From Sialis fuliginosa (lineage: Eukaryota; Arthropoda; Insecta; Megaloptera; Sialidae), in NCBI GenBank assembly GCA_961205875.1, contig OY540818.1, forward strand, positions 1,596,001-1,660,000: a DNA stretch of 64,000 nt, in the 5' to 3' direction. Numbering within the stretch: the stretch's first letter is position 1; every line of letters starts with the position of its first letter. Shown here piece by piece: positions 9,241 to 21,148 of the stretch. A program made the translations under genes and the position numbers. The notes under the pieces are model-generated. The model was not told the origin of the DNA. It saw only the letters and a list, made by a program, of their open reading frames with translations, and searched no databases.

Positions 9241-9975
9241 TAAAGGACCCCGCAGTTTTTGATAGGGAAATGGCTTTCAGTCAATCTCTTTGAAACCAAC
9301 TGAAAAATATTCTCTAAATCATCCCGATTAAAAGTCTCAATGGTCGCAACCGAGGTCTCGCGCAAAGAGCTATTTTGTACCTAATAATGCAATAAAAAAA
9401 TCGATATAGTACAGGACATTTTGAACAAAGAAATTAAGTTTTATGTATCGTTTTGTTTATTTAATTTCTAGATTTTTATGTTGTTAAGGTTTGCAAGTTC
9501 TAGCAAATTGTTTTATGGATTATAATAAAGTTTTTATAAAACATGTTAAGGTATGTGTAGTGCCGTCAGCGCCAGCTACTAGCGATAGTATTAAAAATAT
9601 TAAATTGTAAAATAAAAACAATAGAAAATTAGTTGTCATAAAAATATAACTTTGATTTCTAACACACTTATGGGACACCTTATATAAATGTAACTATTTT
9701 AAAAATATGCTGCTTGTCTAGCCTGACAACTTTTGTATTTAAAGTTTTCTTCCATTTGTTATAATAAATTAAATATTGAACTTGGGAAATCCTGTACTAT
9801 ATGTATGTTTTTTTATTGCAGTATTACAAAACAGTTTTTTGCGCGAGACCTCGGGAACTTAGGCGGTTGCGACCATTAAGACTTTTAATCGGGATGATTT
9901 AGAGAATATTTTCCAGTTGGTTTCAAAGAGATTGACTGAAAGCCATTTCCCTATCAAAAACTGCGGGGTCCTTTA
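9241..9975. mobile_element. TIR element (MITE-like), TAAAGGACCCCGCAG ends
   Basis: TAAAGGACCCCGCAG at 9241-9255 is inverted exactly at 9961-9975. The inverted similarity continues inward for about 140 bases (through the GAGGTCTCGCGC block near 9350-9365, matched at 9838-9850). The 450-base centre has no meaningful frame. It abuts the preceding element directly. Confidence 0.75.
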
Positions 9976-10309
9976 TTTTTTGGGACAAAATTTTTTTAGC
10001 AAAAATTTAAAAATCCCACTGGTGAAACTTGAAGCTGAATGTGTTTTTTTACTCTTCACTAAACTTTTTTTTTTTTTTTAAATACTTGAAATGTTCATGT
10101 ACTATACATGTTTTATATGCTCCACATTAGCCCCCCCCCCAATTATTTCGTTACTGGTTCCCCCCCCCCCCCCACTTACCTCGGGGTCGTAGCCATTTAC
10201 CTAATTTACCTTCTTTGTACGCGCCACTGTTTTTAAATATATTAGGAGTCCTTGGCTTGTTCTGAAAACGTACTGCTTTTAATTTTACAATTATGTAAAT
10301 TATTGCCAT
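9976..10309. other. Intergenic with two poly-C tracts; no gene seen
   Basis: Only AT-rich filler and two long C runs (near 10130-10140 and 10160-10173) are visible. The C runs resemble those at the ends of other repeats in the window. Confidence 0.4.
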
Positions 10310-10531
10310 TCTATACTAATATTATAAATGCGAAAAAGTGTCTGTCTGTATGTATGTTTGTTACCTTTTCACGGTTAAACCGCTGAACCGATCTTGATGA
10401 AATTTGGCATGGAGCTTGCATTCTGTGGAAAGACATAGGCTACTTTGTATCCCAAAATTGATTAGATGAATAAATACAAATTCCACGCAGGTGAAGTCGC
10501 GGGTAACAGCCAATAAACAATAAACTAAAAA
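10310..10531 (-). mobile_element. Helitron-like / insect short interspersed repeat fragment
   Basis: The segment has the widespread insect repeat pattern: TACTAATATTATAAATGCGA, then a CTGTCTGTATGTATG run, TTTCACGGTTAAACCGCTGA, GATCTTGATGAAATTTGGCA, and at the far end GTCGCGGGTAACAGC. Related copies in the opposite orientation lie at 24424-24836 and 25490-26002. The superfamily call follows common annotation of such repeats and is tentative. Confidence 0.5.
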
Positions 10532-10827
10532 AAGTTTATAGTTTCTAAGTAAAAATTCTTGAAAATGCAAAAATATCTAATTGTTTTGTTAAATATCTTG
10601 TTAATGTGAATTTCAGAGGATCTTGTGGAGAAATAATACAGACTTTGTGAAAATAATATGTATTCTATTACGTTAAATTATACTTTACTTTACAAACACG
10701 TTTTCATCTTAACGGCCATACTTAGTTACTACTTGTTGTGTATAGATGTCGTGCAGTACAAATTTACTATACGCACTACCAACCCAACAGTTAAATTGAA
10801 ATCAATTTGAAAAATAAAATATATGTA
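10532..10827. other. Intergenic; no gene seen
   Basis: AT-rich sequence with no frame or repeat that I could place between the Helitron-like fragment and the TACAG element. Confidence 0.4.
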
Positions 10828-11767
10828 TACAGAATGATTCAGCACTATCGTGCCAAACTTAAACCGTAGGTCAAGGGAGTTATTTTAAGCAAAAAATTTG
10901 ATATAAACATGTGTCCGGAAATTCTTCGTGAGAGAGCTACAGCCTTGTAAAGACTATACTCAAAAATAGTAAATATTTATTATCTTGAGAACCCCTTGTG
11001 ATAAAGTTATGAAATTTTATGTACGCTTTAGTATTAATAAGTGTCATCAATTTTCAGTACCATCCAATTATTATTTAGACCAGGAGCATAGGGGGCCTAT
11101 GGACCCATCGATTTTTATGTTGCATTATTTTGTTTGTTACTTTTATCCTTAGTTGGTCATTGAAATATGATTACATGATATAAAATACACAAAAAAGTGC
11201 TTTACTAATTTGACATTGAAGCAACGGTTGACGAGAAATATCAATTCAAATGAAAGAACTGAAGAATTTCACTTAATACATAATCATATAAATATGCCCC
11301 CTAAAATTCATCTTTATTGACGAATAATCATTTTCAGTTTTGGTTTATTTACATTAACATGTATTGGTAAATGTTATTGAGAGCGCTGTAGCTTCCTCAA
11401 AAAACGTTATTAAACACATGTTCATGTAGATTTTTGCACAAAATAACTTCTCCAATTACTTCACAATGTTCAGCACATATAAAATGATTAATATTGGATA
11501 AAATATGATGGTATGAAGCTATAAAGTATCAACGCTAACCATAGGTTATTTCCATTTAAAAACTAATTATGTGCGTTTAATATTAGTTATTTTATTTTAG
11601 GAATACTGTATCAACTGTAGTAATATTACAGCGATATTTTTTTTATGAAGTCACCTTATAAAATATTGACCAAAACAATTAAAAATGTATTTTCAGTTTA
11701 TTTTAAAATAAAGACATAAATAAATAATAAATAAAATATTAACAAATTTCTTGTACGATTCAAGACT

Positions 11768-11899
11768 TTATAAAAACTGCTCAAAATGTTTTTCTTCGGC
11801 ATCAATACAAGCTTGACAACGTTTAATCATTGAATCATATAACATAGGTACTCGCGATATAATGTCATTGTTATTTTGAATATCATTTGCGGCATGTAA
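11768..11899 (-). pseudogene. C-terminal remnant of a DDE transposase (Tc1-like, DUF4817-associated type)
   Basis: Reading minus-strand codons back from the TAA at 11768-11770 gives about 43 residues that include IISRVPMLYDSMIKRCQACI followed by EEKHFEQFL. This is the characteristic C-terminus of a large family of insect Tc1-like transposases (ending in a RCxxCIxxxGxHFEhLL-type pattern). Everything upstream is gone: the sequence meets the gypsy LTR at 11902 and, on the far side, the right TIR. The transposase was therefore deleted before or at the gypsy insertion. This fragment identifies the autonomous parent of the TACAG-type foldbacks here. Confidence 0.6.
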
Positions 11900-11901
11900 T
11901 C
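11897..11901. repeat. 5-bp target-site duplication, left copy
   Basis: TAATC precedes the left LTR and is repeated at 16666-16670 after the right LTR, as expected for Ty3/gypsy integration. Confidence 0.85.
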
Positions 11902-12060
11902 TGTTTCATGCTTTGCTTAGTGTGATTAAAAGGATGCTTATCCTAATGAAAAACTATTGTATATTATAATAATTCTTTATTCACATAATCTTACAATCAT
12001 GCTCTGAGTGGCTTATTCGTGTGAACCTAGTCACTGGTCTGTAACAGTGTTCACCAAACA
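11902..12060 (-). repeat. 3' LTR of Ty3/gypsy element 2
   Basis: A 159-bp repeat on the plus strand from TGTTTCATGC to TTCACCAAACA, matching 16492-16665. The adjacent minus-strand polypurine tract is a long A run ending GAGAAGT (plus 12061-12085). Confidence 0.9.
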
Positions 12061-14702
12061 ACTTCTCTTTTTTTTTTTTTTTTTAATCTTCCAGTCTTCG
12101 GTTTCTTTAAAACTCTTCCCGATCTACTTGTCTTCAATGTTGGCTCTTGCTTTTGAATGACGTTGGGTGTAGTACTATTCTCTATATTTGTAGATCTCGT
12201 ACTGGTTGCATCGTTCTTACATTCCTCTTGTTTATAAGCGCTTGTCTTTACTTCAGTTTGATTTGAGCGTGTTTTTTCAGGTTCTTTTTGAGTTGTTGTG
12301 CTATCTGAAGAATGAGTGGTTTGTTTTGCTTGAGGTAATGTGTCTTCTTTGTTTATTTCTTCTTTTGGTATTGGTTTTATCCAGTTTCTGTTTCTTCTAT
12401 ACTTGCTTCCGTTTATATTAACTTCGTATGACCTTTCTGAAAGTATGTTTGTTATTTGTCCTTTCTTCCATTTTTTTTCTATATTGTTGTATGGCTTTAT
12501 TCTTACTTCTTGTCCTATTTCTAGACTTGGTAAATCTTTCGCTTGTTTGTCATAATAAAATTTGTTGTGTTGCCTTTTTTTGATTATATTTTCAACTACC
12601 TTGGTTTCTATTTTTTGTCTTAGTAAATTATCGTGGATTGGTAGAACATTCCTGGTTCTTCTAGCAAAAAGTCTCTGTGCAGGACTTGAATCCATGTCGA
12701 TAGTTGGAACGTTTCTCCATTTTAATATGTTCAGTCTTAAGTCTTCATTGTTACTTTTTGTCTTCATAATTAGTTTCTTAATTATTTTGACAGCTGATTC
12801 TGCTTTACTATTTCCTTTGCTGTGGTATGGTGATGACGTTGCGTGTATGAATTTCCATTGCATAGCAAATTGTTTAAATTCTTCGCTGATTAAATTTGCT
12901 GCGTTGTCTGAAATCAAAACTTTTGGCGTTCCATGAATTGAAAAATATAGCTTGCAATATTTAATAATGGTTGACGTTTTTGTGTTGTCTAGTTTATTAA
13001 ATTCAAAATAGTCTGAATAGTAATCAACTAATACAATGTAGTCTTCTTTTTCAATTTCAAATAAATCGATTGCGACCCTTTCCCATGGCAATGTTGGAAT
13101 TTGGTGCGATTGCATTTTTTCTTTCGGTTGATTTGTTGTAAATTCGTTACATATGGAGCAGCTTGTCGTTATATTTTTAATGTCATTTGACATGTTTATC
13201 CAGAAAATATTATCTTTTGCCCATCTTATTGTTGAATTTATTCCAAGATGTATTGAATGTAAATTTTTTAGCATTTCACTTTGTAACATTTTCGGTATCA
13301 ATATTCTTCCTGATTTAAAAATTAATCCATCTTGTATGGTTAGATCATCTCTGTATTTCTTGAATTTTTGCAGTTCAGGTAAGTTATTGTTATCATATAA
13401 TGTACCATTTACAATAGCATTCTTTAGTAAGTTTAATTCTTCATCTTTTAATGTAATTTCTTTTATTTTTATTAAGTCATCATTTTTAATATTTAAATCT
13501 TCACATAAATTTATTTTTTCAAATTCAGTATAAATAGTTTCATTTATGTGATTAATGATTTCTAAATTTTGATTTGAAGTTTTCTGCTTATTGTTTTGTG
13601 CTATTGCTCTGGATAAAATATCTGCAATATACATTTCACTTCCTTTTTTGTGTTTAACTATTAAATCATATCTTTGTAATCTTAACAACATCCTTTGTAT
13701 TCTTTTGGGTGCTGATAAAATAGAATTCTTGAAAATAGTTTCTAATGGTTTATGATCAGTTTGTATCATAATTGACTTTTTACCTGTAATGTATTGTTGG
13801 AATCTCTCACATGCGAAAACTATACTAAGACATTCTTTTTCAATTTGTGCGTATTGCTTTTCTGTTTCTGTAATACTTCTTGATACAAATGTTACAGGTC
13901 TACCTTCTTGCAATAATGTAGCTCCTAGTCCTTTTAAACTTGCATCACATTGTATTGTAATTGGTTTGCTTGAATCATAATATGCTAAAATAGGTGCTTG
14001 CTTAGTTAATTCTTTGATGGTATTAAAAGCTATGCTATGTTCTTTTTTCCATTCATAATTTGAATTATTTTTAGTTAAATTTCTCAGTGGTTCACTTATT
14101 TTGGATAGTGATGGTAAATATCTTGATAAGTACGTTGTAAAACCTAGAAAACTTTTAACTTCTTGTTTATTTTTAGGTATTTGCATATCATTTATACCTT
14201 GAATTTTCTTTGGATCTGCTCTTAACCCTTTTGTTGAAAAAATATTTCCTAAATAGGATACTTCTTTTAGTCTTAACTTGAGTTTACTTACGTTAAATCC
14301 TAAGTTTGCTTTTTCTGCTCGTTTCAACAATTTTTCTAATTTAATATCATGATCTATTATTGCTTCATCTTCTGTTTTTCCTTTTCCTATTATTAATATA
14401 TCATCTGCTATTATTTCTATACCTTGTAAATCTTGAAATATTTCATGTAATCTTCTTTGATATTCTTCGGACGCTGTCTTTATTCCGAAAGGTAATCTTA
14501 ACCAGTAATATCTTCCAAATGGTGACCAAAATGTAGTTAACTTTGCACTTTCTGGGCTAAGTTTGACATTCCAAAATCCATTTTTTGTATCTAGTACTGA
14601 AAATATTTTGCATTGGTTAAATTTGGCGTAATTTCTTCGATTGTTGGTATTTGATATTCTGCACGTTTGATGGCTTCGTTTAAGTTTTGTGGATCCATAC
14701 AA
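12051..14702 (-). pseudogene. Ty3/gypsy pol: RT (3' part), RNase H, integrase
   Basis: This 883-codon frame starts in mid-RT after a one-base shift near 14595. It carries FSVLDTKNGFWNVKL, RLPFGIKTASEEYQ, the catalytic IADDILIIG, RNase H (IQCDASLKGLGATL, IEKECLSIVFACERF, QTDHKPLE), an HHCC zinc finger (HSIHLGINS...CSICNEF), the integrase DDE residues (VAIDLFEI, ISDNAANL, SKAESAVKIIK) and a basic C-terminus. The frame runs into the 3' LTR. The first 30 or so residues are out-of-frame translation and not protein. Apart from the shift it is intact. Confidence 0.92.
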
Positions 14703-16375
14703 ATTCTCAATTTTGCATTTTTATTAACTAAAACTATATTGCTGATCCATTCTGTTGGCTCGGTAACTTTTCGAATAATTTTCATTTCTTCTAATTCTTT
14801 AAGTTTTTCTTTTAATGGCTCCATATAACATATTGGAATACGTCTTGGATATTGCTTAACTGGTGTAATGCTTTCATCTATTTCTATCTTGTATTCTCCT
14901 GGCATACAACCTGTTCCATTAAAAATATGTAAGTATTTGCTTATGACCGTATCATTCATCACATAATTCGATGGAATGTTTTCATAAATTTGGTTAATAT
15001 TTGCTTTTACTTCTAATAAATTCATTTCCATGCATGTACTTGCTGATATTAACGTACAATCACTTAATTCTACGACTTGAAACAATAGTTCATAAATTTT
15101 GTTCTTATGCTTACAGTTTAATATAATTTTACCCAATGGTATGATTATTTCACCTCCGTAGCATTTTAATTTAACTTTTGTTCGTTTCAGCTTTGGCTTC
15201 TGTCCTAAAATTAATCTTACATTTTTTAAACTTATTACATTTACCGATGCTCCTGTATCTAATTGACATTTGATTGTTGTTTTCTTATCATTTGCTTGTA
15301 ATTCTAAATCTGTTATGATTTTATCTTTTCCTTTGATATTAGCAACATCTTCTATTAGATATGTCTCTTCTTCTTCTGATTCTAAAGAATATTCTTCAAT
15401 TTCTTTAACATTTTGCTTTGTTTGTCTGTTTTCTTGTAGACATACTTTGCTGAAGTGATTTGCTTTTCCACAGTTTGTGCATAATTTACCGAAGGCTGGA
15501 CAGCTTTTCTTGCAATGTTTATGGATTGTTCCGCAGTATTTACATTTAATTTCTTTTTTTGTATTCGCTTGTTCGAAATACTTTTGCTTATATCCACTGC
15601 TTTTGCTTTGCTTTTCTTTATATTTTTTCATTTTACTTATTTCTGCTTCTAAGTTTTCTGTATTGCTGCTTGACGTTTTTAGATTATTTAATTGTTTGTC
15701 TGATAGCTCTTTTGATTTACATCTATTTATTGCTTGGTCTAATGTAATATTTCTGTCCATCCACAATGCTTCTCTAATCTTGACGTCTTTTATCGAACTT
15801 ATTATTTTGTCTAGTAAAATGTCTTCTGCTATGTGTCCATATTGGCAATTTTTTATTAGTTTTCTTAGTCTGTTGAAGTAGTCGTCATAACTCTCCTGTT
15901 GTTCTTGATATGCTAGGTTGAAAATTGCTCTTTCGTACCTTTTGTTTACTTCTGGTATTATGTTTCTTCCTATTGCTGCTAGTACTTTGTCCGCTGTTGT
16001 CTTATCTTCTTCTGCTATGGGTAGATTATCGTATCGTTTAAAAATATCTTCACCTATTGCTGTTAGTAGGATTGCTATTTTTTCTTGTTCCGATTTATGT
16101 TGTTATCCACTAGCTATTTGATAATTGTCCCACGTTAATTTAAAATGTTTGAAGTTTTCACTAATATCTCCTTCATTTATTTTAATTGGATTAGGTAGCG
16201 GTATGTTTATGTTGTTAACATTGTTATTTTGTACATTTAAACGTTGCATTAGGTCTTTTATTTGTGTTTCTAGCGTTATTATTTTGTTTTCCATTGTTGT
16301 GCTTTTTTCTTTATGTTCACACTTTTGTTTTATCTTATTGTTTACACTTGTGTTTTTTTTTCTTTTTGCTTGCAC
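14591..16375 (-). pseudogene. Ty3/gypsy gag-protease-RT (5' part), with in-frame stop
   Basis: One minus-strand frame runs from the ATG at 16375 to TAG at 14591. It is broken only by TAA at 16105-16103, after IASG; no other stop lies between 16102 and 15766. The capsid-like part is followed by zinc knuckles (CKYCG...; CTNCGKANHFSKVC, a CX2CX4HX4C knuckle), an aspartic protease with LDTGASVNVIS, then the RT fingers (KLRICMDPQNLNEAI). The frame ends where a one-base shift moves RT into the next frame. The products would form virus-like particles and mature the polyprotein. Two lesions make this copy defective. Confidence 0.85.
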
Positions 16376-16491
16376 TTTTGTTCATTTGATTTACCCTTTG
16401 CTTACACACACTTTTTTTTTTTACACGTGTTTTACACTTATTTTCTTTTTGTCAATAAATGTTTTACACTTGTTTTATTCACCTGACACCA

Positions 16492-16665
16492 TGTTTCATG
16501 CTTTGCTTAGTGTGATTAAAAGGATGCTCCTAATGAAAAACTATTGTATATTATAATAATTCTTTATTCACATAATCTTACAATCATGCTCTGAGTGGCT
16601 TATTCGTGTGAACCTAGTCACTGGTGTGAACCTAGTCACTGGTCTGTAACAGTGTTCACCAAACA
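16492..16665 (-). repeat. 5' LTR of Ty3/gypsy element 2, with primer binding site
   Basis: This 174-bp copy of the LTR at 11902-12060 differs mainly by an internal 17-base tandem duplication (GTGAACCTAGTCACTG repeated) and a small indel near GGATGCT. Just inside it on the minus strand, TGGTGTCAGGTG (plus 16480-16491) fits a tRNA primer binding site complementary to a CCA-ending acceptor stem. The tRNA was not identified. TSD TAATC follows at 16666-16670. Confidence 0.88.
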
Positions 16666-16954
16666 TAATCATATTTCAATGACCAACTAAGGATAAAAGT
16701 AACAAACAAAATAATGCAACATAAAAATCGATGGGTCCATAGGCCCCCTACGCTCCTGGTCTAAATGATAATTGGCTGGTACTGAAAATTGATGACACTT
16801 ATTAATACTAAAGCGTACATCAAATTTCATAACTTTATCACAAAGGGTTCTCAAGATAATAAATATTTACTATTTTTGAGTATAGTCATTACAAGGCTGT
16901 AGCTCTCTCACGAAGAATTTCCGGACACATGTTTATATCAAATTTTTTGCTTAA

Positions 16955-18365
16955 GGATGTATGGCAGGTATCTAATTTCAACGAGAAATAGTTGAAATTT
17001 GGAGAAGTTACTTCTTAATAAATCTAAAGTACCCACACAAAATTTCAAAAGGTTTTACAACATAGTTTAAAAGTTATTATTTAAAAAAATTAACATGGGC
17101 TCTTATGGGAGAATGGTGTATTGACGGTTGAATTCCAATAAAACACATGGTTCAAGCATCGAGAAAAATCTGAAATTTTCACAACACGTCACTTACATAT
17201 TTAGCAACAAGTTTCATAAAAAAAATTATATGCATACAGAACTAAATTGTGAGAAAAAAAAAAATTATTGCTGAAAAATGTCGAAAAAAATAAAAAAATG
17301 GCGTACTCTATAAAAATTATATTTTGACAGCTGATTATCCAGGGCGCGCTGTATAAACTTTTGTATTATTACAATAATAATATGTACATCCAAATATATT
17401 ATTTTACTGTTATTAATATATTTATAATTGATTCATTTTTATTATTTTTAGACGTTAACATTCATTTTTTATTAAAATTTGCGTGATTTTTAAGTATTCA
17501 ATTTAAACAATTGAAGGTTAACGTTTTTCTGTCACAATTATTACAAAACTCGGCATTTAAATAATTAATTCATATGTATATAAATAAATAATAAGATATA
17601 CTTGGGGGGAGGGGTGCTAGAGAACTAACCGTGTTGTTCGGTCTCCTCGGGTGTAACAGGCACTTCCTCTATATTTTTTGATCGTAAAGAGTTCGCTCGT
17701 CGTTGATTATATACCGTTTCTTTAACAATTTTTCCTTTCCAATGAAACATTTTTCTCTTCACAAACTAACAATACTATATTTGAGTATACTCGTATTATT
17801 GTTCTGTGTTTTACGTTAACAAATTGAATACGCGTGCACATGTGTTCACAAATATTATCACAATCACAAATATGATTGTTGTAAATTAAATTGGTACTAA
17901 TGCGATGTTGTCAAATGTAATTTTTTGTTTTCTTAAATATTTTTTCATATTTGTAAGCATATATACTACTAATATTATTATTTTCATTGCATTTATATGT
18001 TCCATGTATGTTCTAAATAGTGTTATTTAATAATATTTTAATTTCTGAAGTAATTTTTAATAATAAAATACTTGGGGTTTTTTTATTTTTAACAGATGAA
18101 TTTAAATGACATTCAGAGTAAAAAGTTTTCATATTATCAACAAAAATATTCATTTATTGGCTAAAATTCTAAAATAATAGTTAAGAATGAGAAATAAGCT
18201 TTAAACATAAGTATTTATATTGTTTAAGTAGGGTTTAAGTAGTTTATAAACATATTTGACTTTCCTACATTCACTTAAAATGAATATTTAAAAGTTTGAT
18301 TTTGATCGTTCCATCTCACCTAGATTTACGTTATTTTCGACATAGACTGTACGTGCCATTCATCC
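16955..18365. mobile_element. piggyBac-like non-autonomous element, TTAA target site
   Basis: TTAA duplications at 16951-16954 and 18366-18369 flank ends GGATGTATGGCAGGTA and its imperfect inverse TACGTGCCATTCATCC. Removing it rejoins the arm of the surrounding Tc1-like element exactly, which confirms the insertion. No transposase is present. It does carry a short exon-like frame on the minus strand (17625-17750). Confidence 0.75.
17625..17750 (-). CDS. 41-codon ORF, possible captured first exon
   Basis: An ATG frame inside the TTAA element encodes a charged 41-residue peptide (MFHWKGKIVKETVYNQRRAN at its start, ...PVTPEETEQHG at its end). The composition looks more protein-like than the AT-rich surroundings. 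Its last codons overlap GGTTAGT, a fair 5' splice site, so it may be the first exon of a longer transcript, perhaps the parental transposase gene or a captured host exon. I do not recognise the protein and no downstream exon was found. Confidence 0.3.
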   Translation of the reverse strand: MFHWKGKIVKETVYNQRRANSLRSKNIEEVPVTPEETEQHG

Positions 18366-18369
18366 TTAA

Positions 18370-18640
18370 AATAACTCCCTTGACCTACGGTTGAACCATT
18401 TGGACGAAAAAAAATATGCTCTAAAAAATGCAGTTTTGCCACCAAAAATAAAATGTTCCAAAAAAATTTTTTTTTTTTTTTATTATGTACTTAATGTAAG
18501 GCATCAAATAAAGTACTTACAAAACATGGGCGTCGCATGGTTTTAGTTTTGAAGGGGGTAGAAAGAATAAAAAAAATAATTAAAATAAAAACCTGTAATT
18601 ATTAAATAAATTGAACTTTATTATAGTAACAGTATGAATA
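18370..18640. other. Residual right arm plus AT-rich filler; no gene seen
   Basis: The first 20 bases finish the TIR of the Tc1-like derivative; the remainder has no frame or clear repeat. Confidence 0.4.
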
Positions 18641-19287
18641 TACCGGGTGTTCCAGACCACCCGTCCACTATGTTTTACGCCCAAACTATTGAAGATAGAG
18701 TTCTATGATAAAAAATTTACTGTATATATCGACCCTAAAGAATTTCAGGAAAATATTTTCAATCCTCTAAAACTCCTCTTTGGGGGGTAGTTTGAGGGGT
18801 ACAAGCCCGTTTCTCAGCAAAATCAAATGGAACGGTATATCAAAAAGTAGATAATTTTAAAGATCATAAAAAAGTAAGAAACTTTTGTAGAAAAAAATTT
18901 TTCATACATTCAATTGTTTAGAAAATATGGCGACTTGATCCAAAATTTTAGGGTTTTACTAAAATTGCTCTAGTTTCGTTAAATATTAATTAAATTTTAT
19001 TTTTAAAATTTGTTTTGAAAGTAGAAATAACGAACTTTCTAATGATGTATGATTATTTGAGATTTGAATAATTTAAAGTGTCATACGCGACATATCAAAA
19101 ATTCAAAACTTCAATTGGGGATAATTCAAAAATTTTAAATGGAATGGTATATCAATTAGTACTTTATCTTAAAAAATATATTTAAATTAACAACTTTTGT
19201 TAAGAAAATTTTTAATTTAAAATTATAATTTTTTTTTTTTTTAAATAAAATTTAAAATGGTGGACGGGTGGTCTGGAACACCCGGTA
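18641..19287. mobile_element. Foldback element, TACCGGGTGTTCC ends
   Basis: TACCGGGTGTTCCAGACCAC at the left is inverted at the right (GGTCTGGAACACCCGGTA). No coding sequence is seen. The end motif is close to that of the element at 6187-9238, which suggests the same mobilising enzyme. Confidence 0.75.
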
Positions 19288-19969
19288 TACATGAAAATGT
19301 ATTACGAAATTAATTACAACTCTCCATACGCGACAGGGGATGAAATATAAAATTTTTCCTTTACTTGATTTTTATTCGATATACAAAATCGTAAATATCT
19401 CGGCTCCTATGCGAGATATGGGCATGGGTTTGTTTTTCCCCCTAAAACCCCCTCCCCTGTAGTATTCCCGCCGGATCAAATAAAACTAATTACAACCCTC
19501 AATACGTAACAGGGGATGAAATTTAAAAAAATACTCTAAATATTATACAAAGTCGTAAATATTTTGGATCTTAGTTGAAAATTGCAAAAACCCATCCCCT
19601 TTCTACTCTCGCCATTAGGGGTTGAATGTCGAAATTTTTATTTTTATTGAAGACTATATTACCCGAATTCATACGCAGATAAACATCAAAAACCCACCCT
19701 CGCCTCCTTCCTACACTATTAGGGGTTGATTGTCGAATTTTTTTAAAATTATTTTATCCAAACATACCCTAATATCATAAACAGTCATGTAGATAAATTT
19801 ATCAAAATTAAAAAAATTAACACCAACCCCCCCCCCCTCTTCACACCTAGGGGTTGAATTTTCGATAATGCTATTTACCTTGTTTTGTTTTTCTCATACA
19901 AACTTTTCCACCCCCTTGCATTACCTTAAGGGTTGAATTTTGGGAAATGCTGAAATATCTTTTTCATTA
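19288..19969. repeat. Helitron-like internal repeat block (GCCGGATC / AACCCT / CAGGGG unit), degenerate copies
   Basis: About three decayed copies of one unit follow each other: a poly-C/CTCC stretch, CGCCGGATCAAAT, TAATTACAACCCT and GACAGGGGATGAAAT. The same unit is found at 24424-24836, 25490-26002 and in the array at 61.6-63.6 kb. No frame is present. Confidence 0.55.
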
Positions 19970-21148
19970 TACAGGGTGATTCAGTGCTGTCGTGCCAAAC
20001 TTGAACAGTAAAGTAAGAGAAATATTTTAAGCAAAAAACATTATATGAACATGTGTCCGGAAATTTTTCGTAAGGGGGCTACAGCCCTCCAAAGATTTTA
20101 TTCAAAATTAGTTTTTATTTAATATCTGGAGACCCCATTGTGCTAAAGTTAAGAAATTTGATACAGGGTTTAGTATAAATAAGTATTATCGATTTCCAGT
20201 ATTGAGCAATTATAATTTAGATCAGGGCTGTTTGGGGCCAGTGAGCCCATCGATATTTATCTAGTATCATTTTGTCCTTTATTTTTTCCTAAATTAGACA
20301 TTTGAATAAGATTGTACGCCACAAAATACACAAAAATATACTTTGCTCATTTATCATAGGATAAACCGTTTATGAGAAATATGGATGCAAAAGAAAGGAT
20401 GCAGAATTTTACTTAATACAGATGCTTCAAATTACAAAAAATATTTTTATATTTTTGTTCTATGATAAAAAATAAGACAAAAAAATAATAAAAATATACC
20501 TCCAAAAATTCATCCATACCAACAAATAGCTATTTTAAGTACGCTTTCTAGTTATGTTAGTAAATTACTTGCAACATTAATAGAACTGGCTATAGGTCTA
20601 AGATGACACGTATTAGGTGATATATGTACATGAACTTTTTTCTTACCTTTAATCAAAGAACAGAAATATAGATTTATTTTGTTTAATTTGAAGCATCCGT
20701 ATTAAGTAAAATTCTGCATGCTTTCTTTTGCATCGATATTGCTCGTAAACGGTTTATCCTATGATAAATGAGCAAAGTATATTTTTGTGTATTTTGTCTC
20801 ATACAGTCTTATTAAAAATTTTAACTCAGGAAAAAATTGAAGAATAAAAAATACTGGATAAAAATCGACGGGCCTCCTGGGCCCATACAACCCTGGTCAA
20901 AATTACTGTTGGTTGATACTGGATGTAGATAACACTTATTAATACTAAACCCTGTACCAAATTTCATAAATTTATTACTATGGGTTCTCAAGATATTAAA
21001 TAAAAACCAATTTTGAATAAAATCTTTGGATGGCTGTAGCCCCCTTACGAAAAATTTCCGGACACATGTTCATATAACGTTTTTTGCTTAAAATATATTT
21101 CTTAATTTACTGTTTAAGTTTGGCACGACAGTGCTGAATCACCCTGTA
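19970..21148. mobile_element. Foldback element, TACAGGGTGATTCAG ends
   Basis: TACAGGGTGATTCAGTGCTG is inverted at 21129-21148. Arms of about 450 bases hold CATGTGTCCGGAAA and other blocks also seen in the Tc1-like derivative at 10828. It is complete but without transposase coding. Confidence 0.8.

Larger units (their letters stand above)
10828..18393. mobile_element. Tc1-like deletion derivative with long TIRs, split by two later insertions
   Basis: The left arm (10828-11176, TACAGAATGATTCAGCAC start) is inverted at 16668-16954 and continues at 18370-18390. The arms share GTGTCCGGAAATTCTTCGTG and other blocks almost base for base. The outermost 20-30 bases of the right end are missing. A gypsy element sits at 11902-16665 and a TTAA-flanked element at 16955-18365. 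Without these insertions it would be about 1.4 kb. Relatives lie at 19970-21148 and 29969-30740. Confidence 0.75.

Noticed and set aside
12206-13533. Plus-strand frames of 70-126 codons over the gypsy pol region
   Set aside because: They are antisense shadows of a strong minus-strand RT/RNase H/integrase frame.
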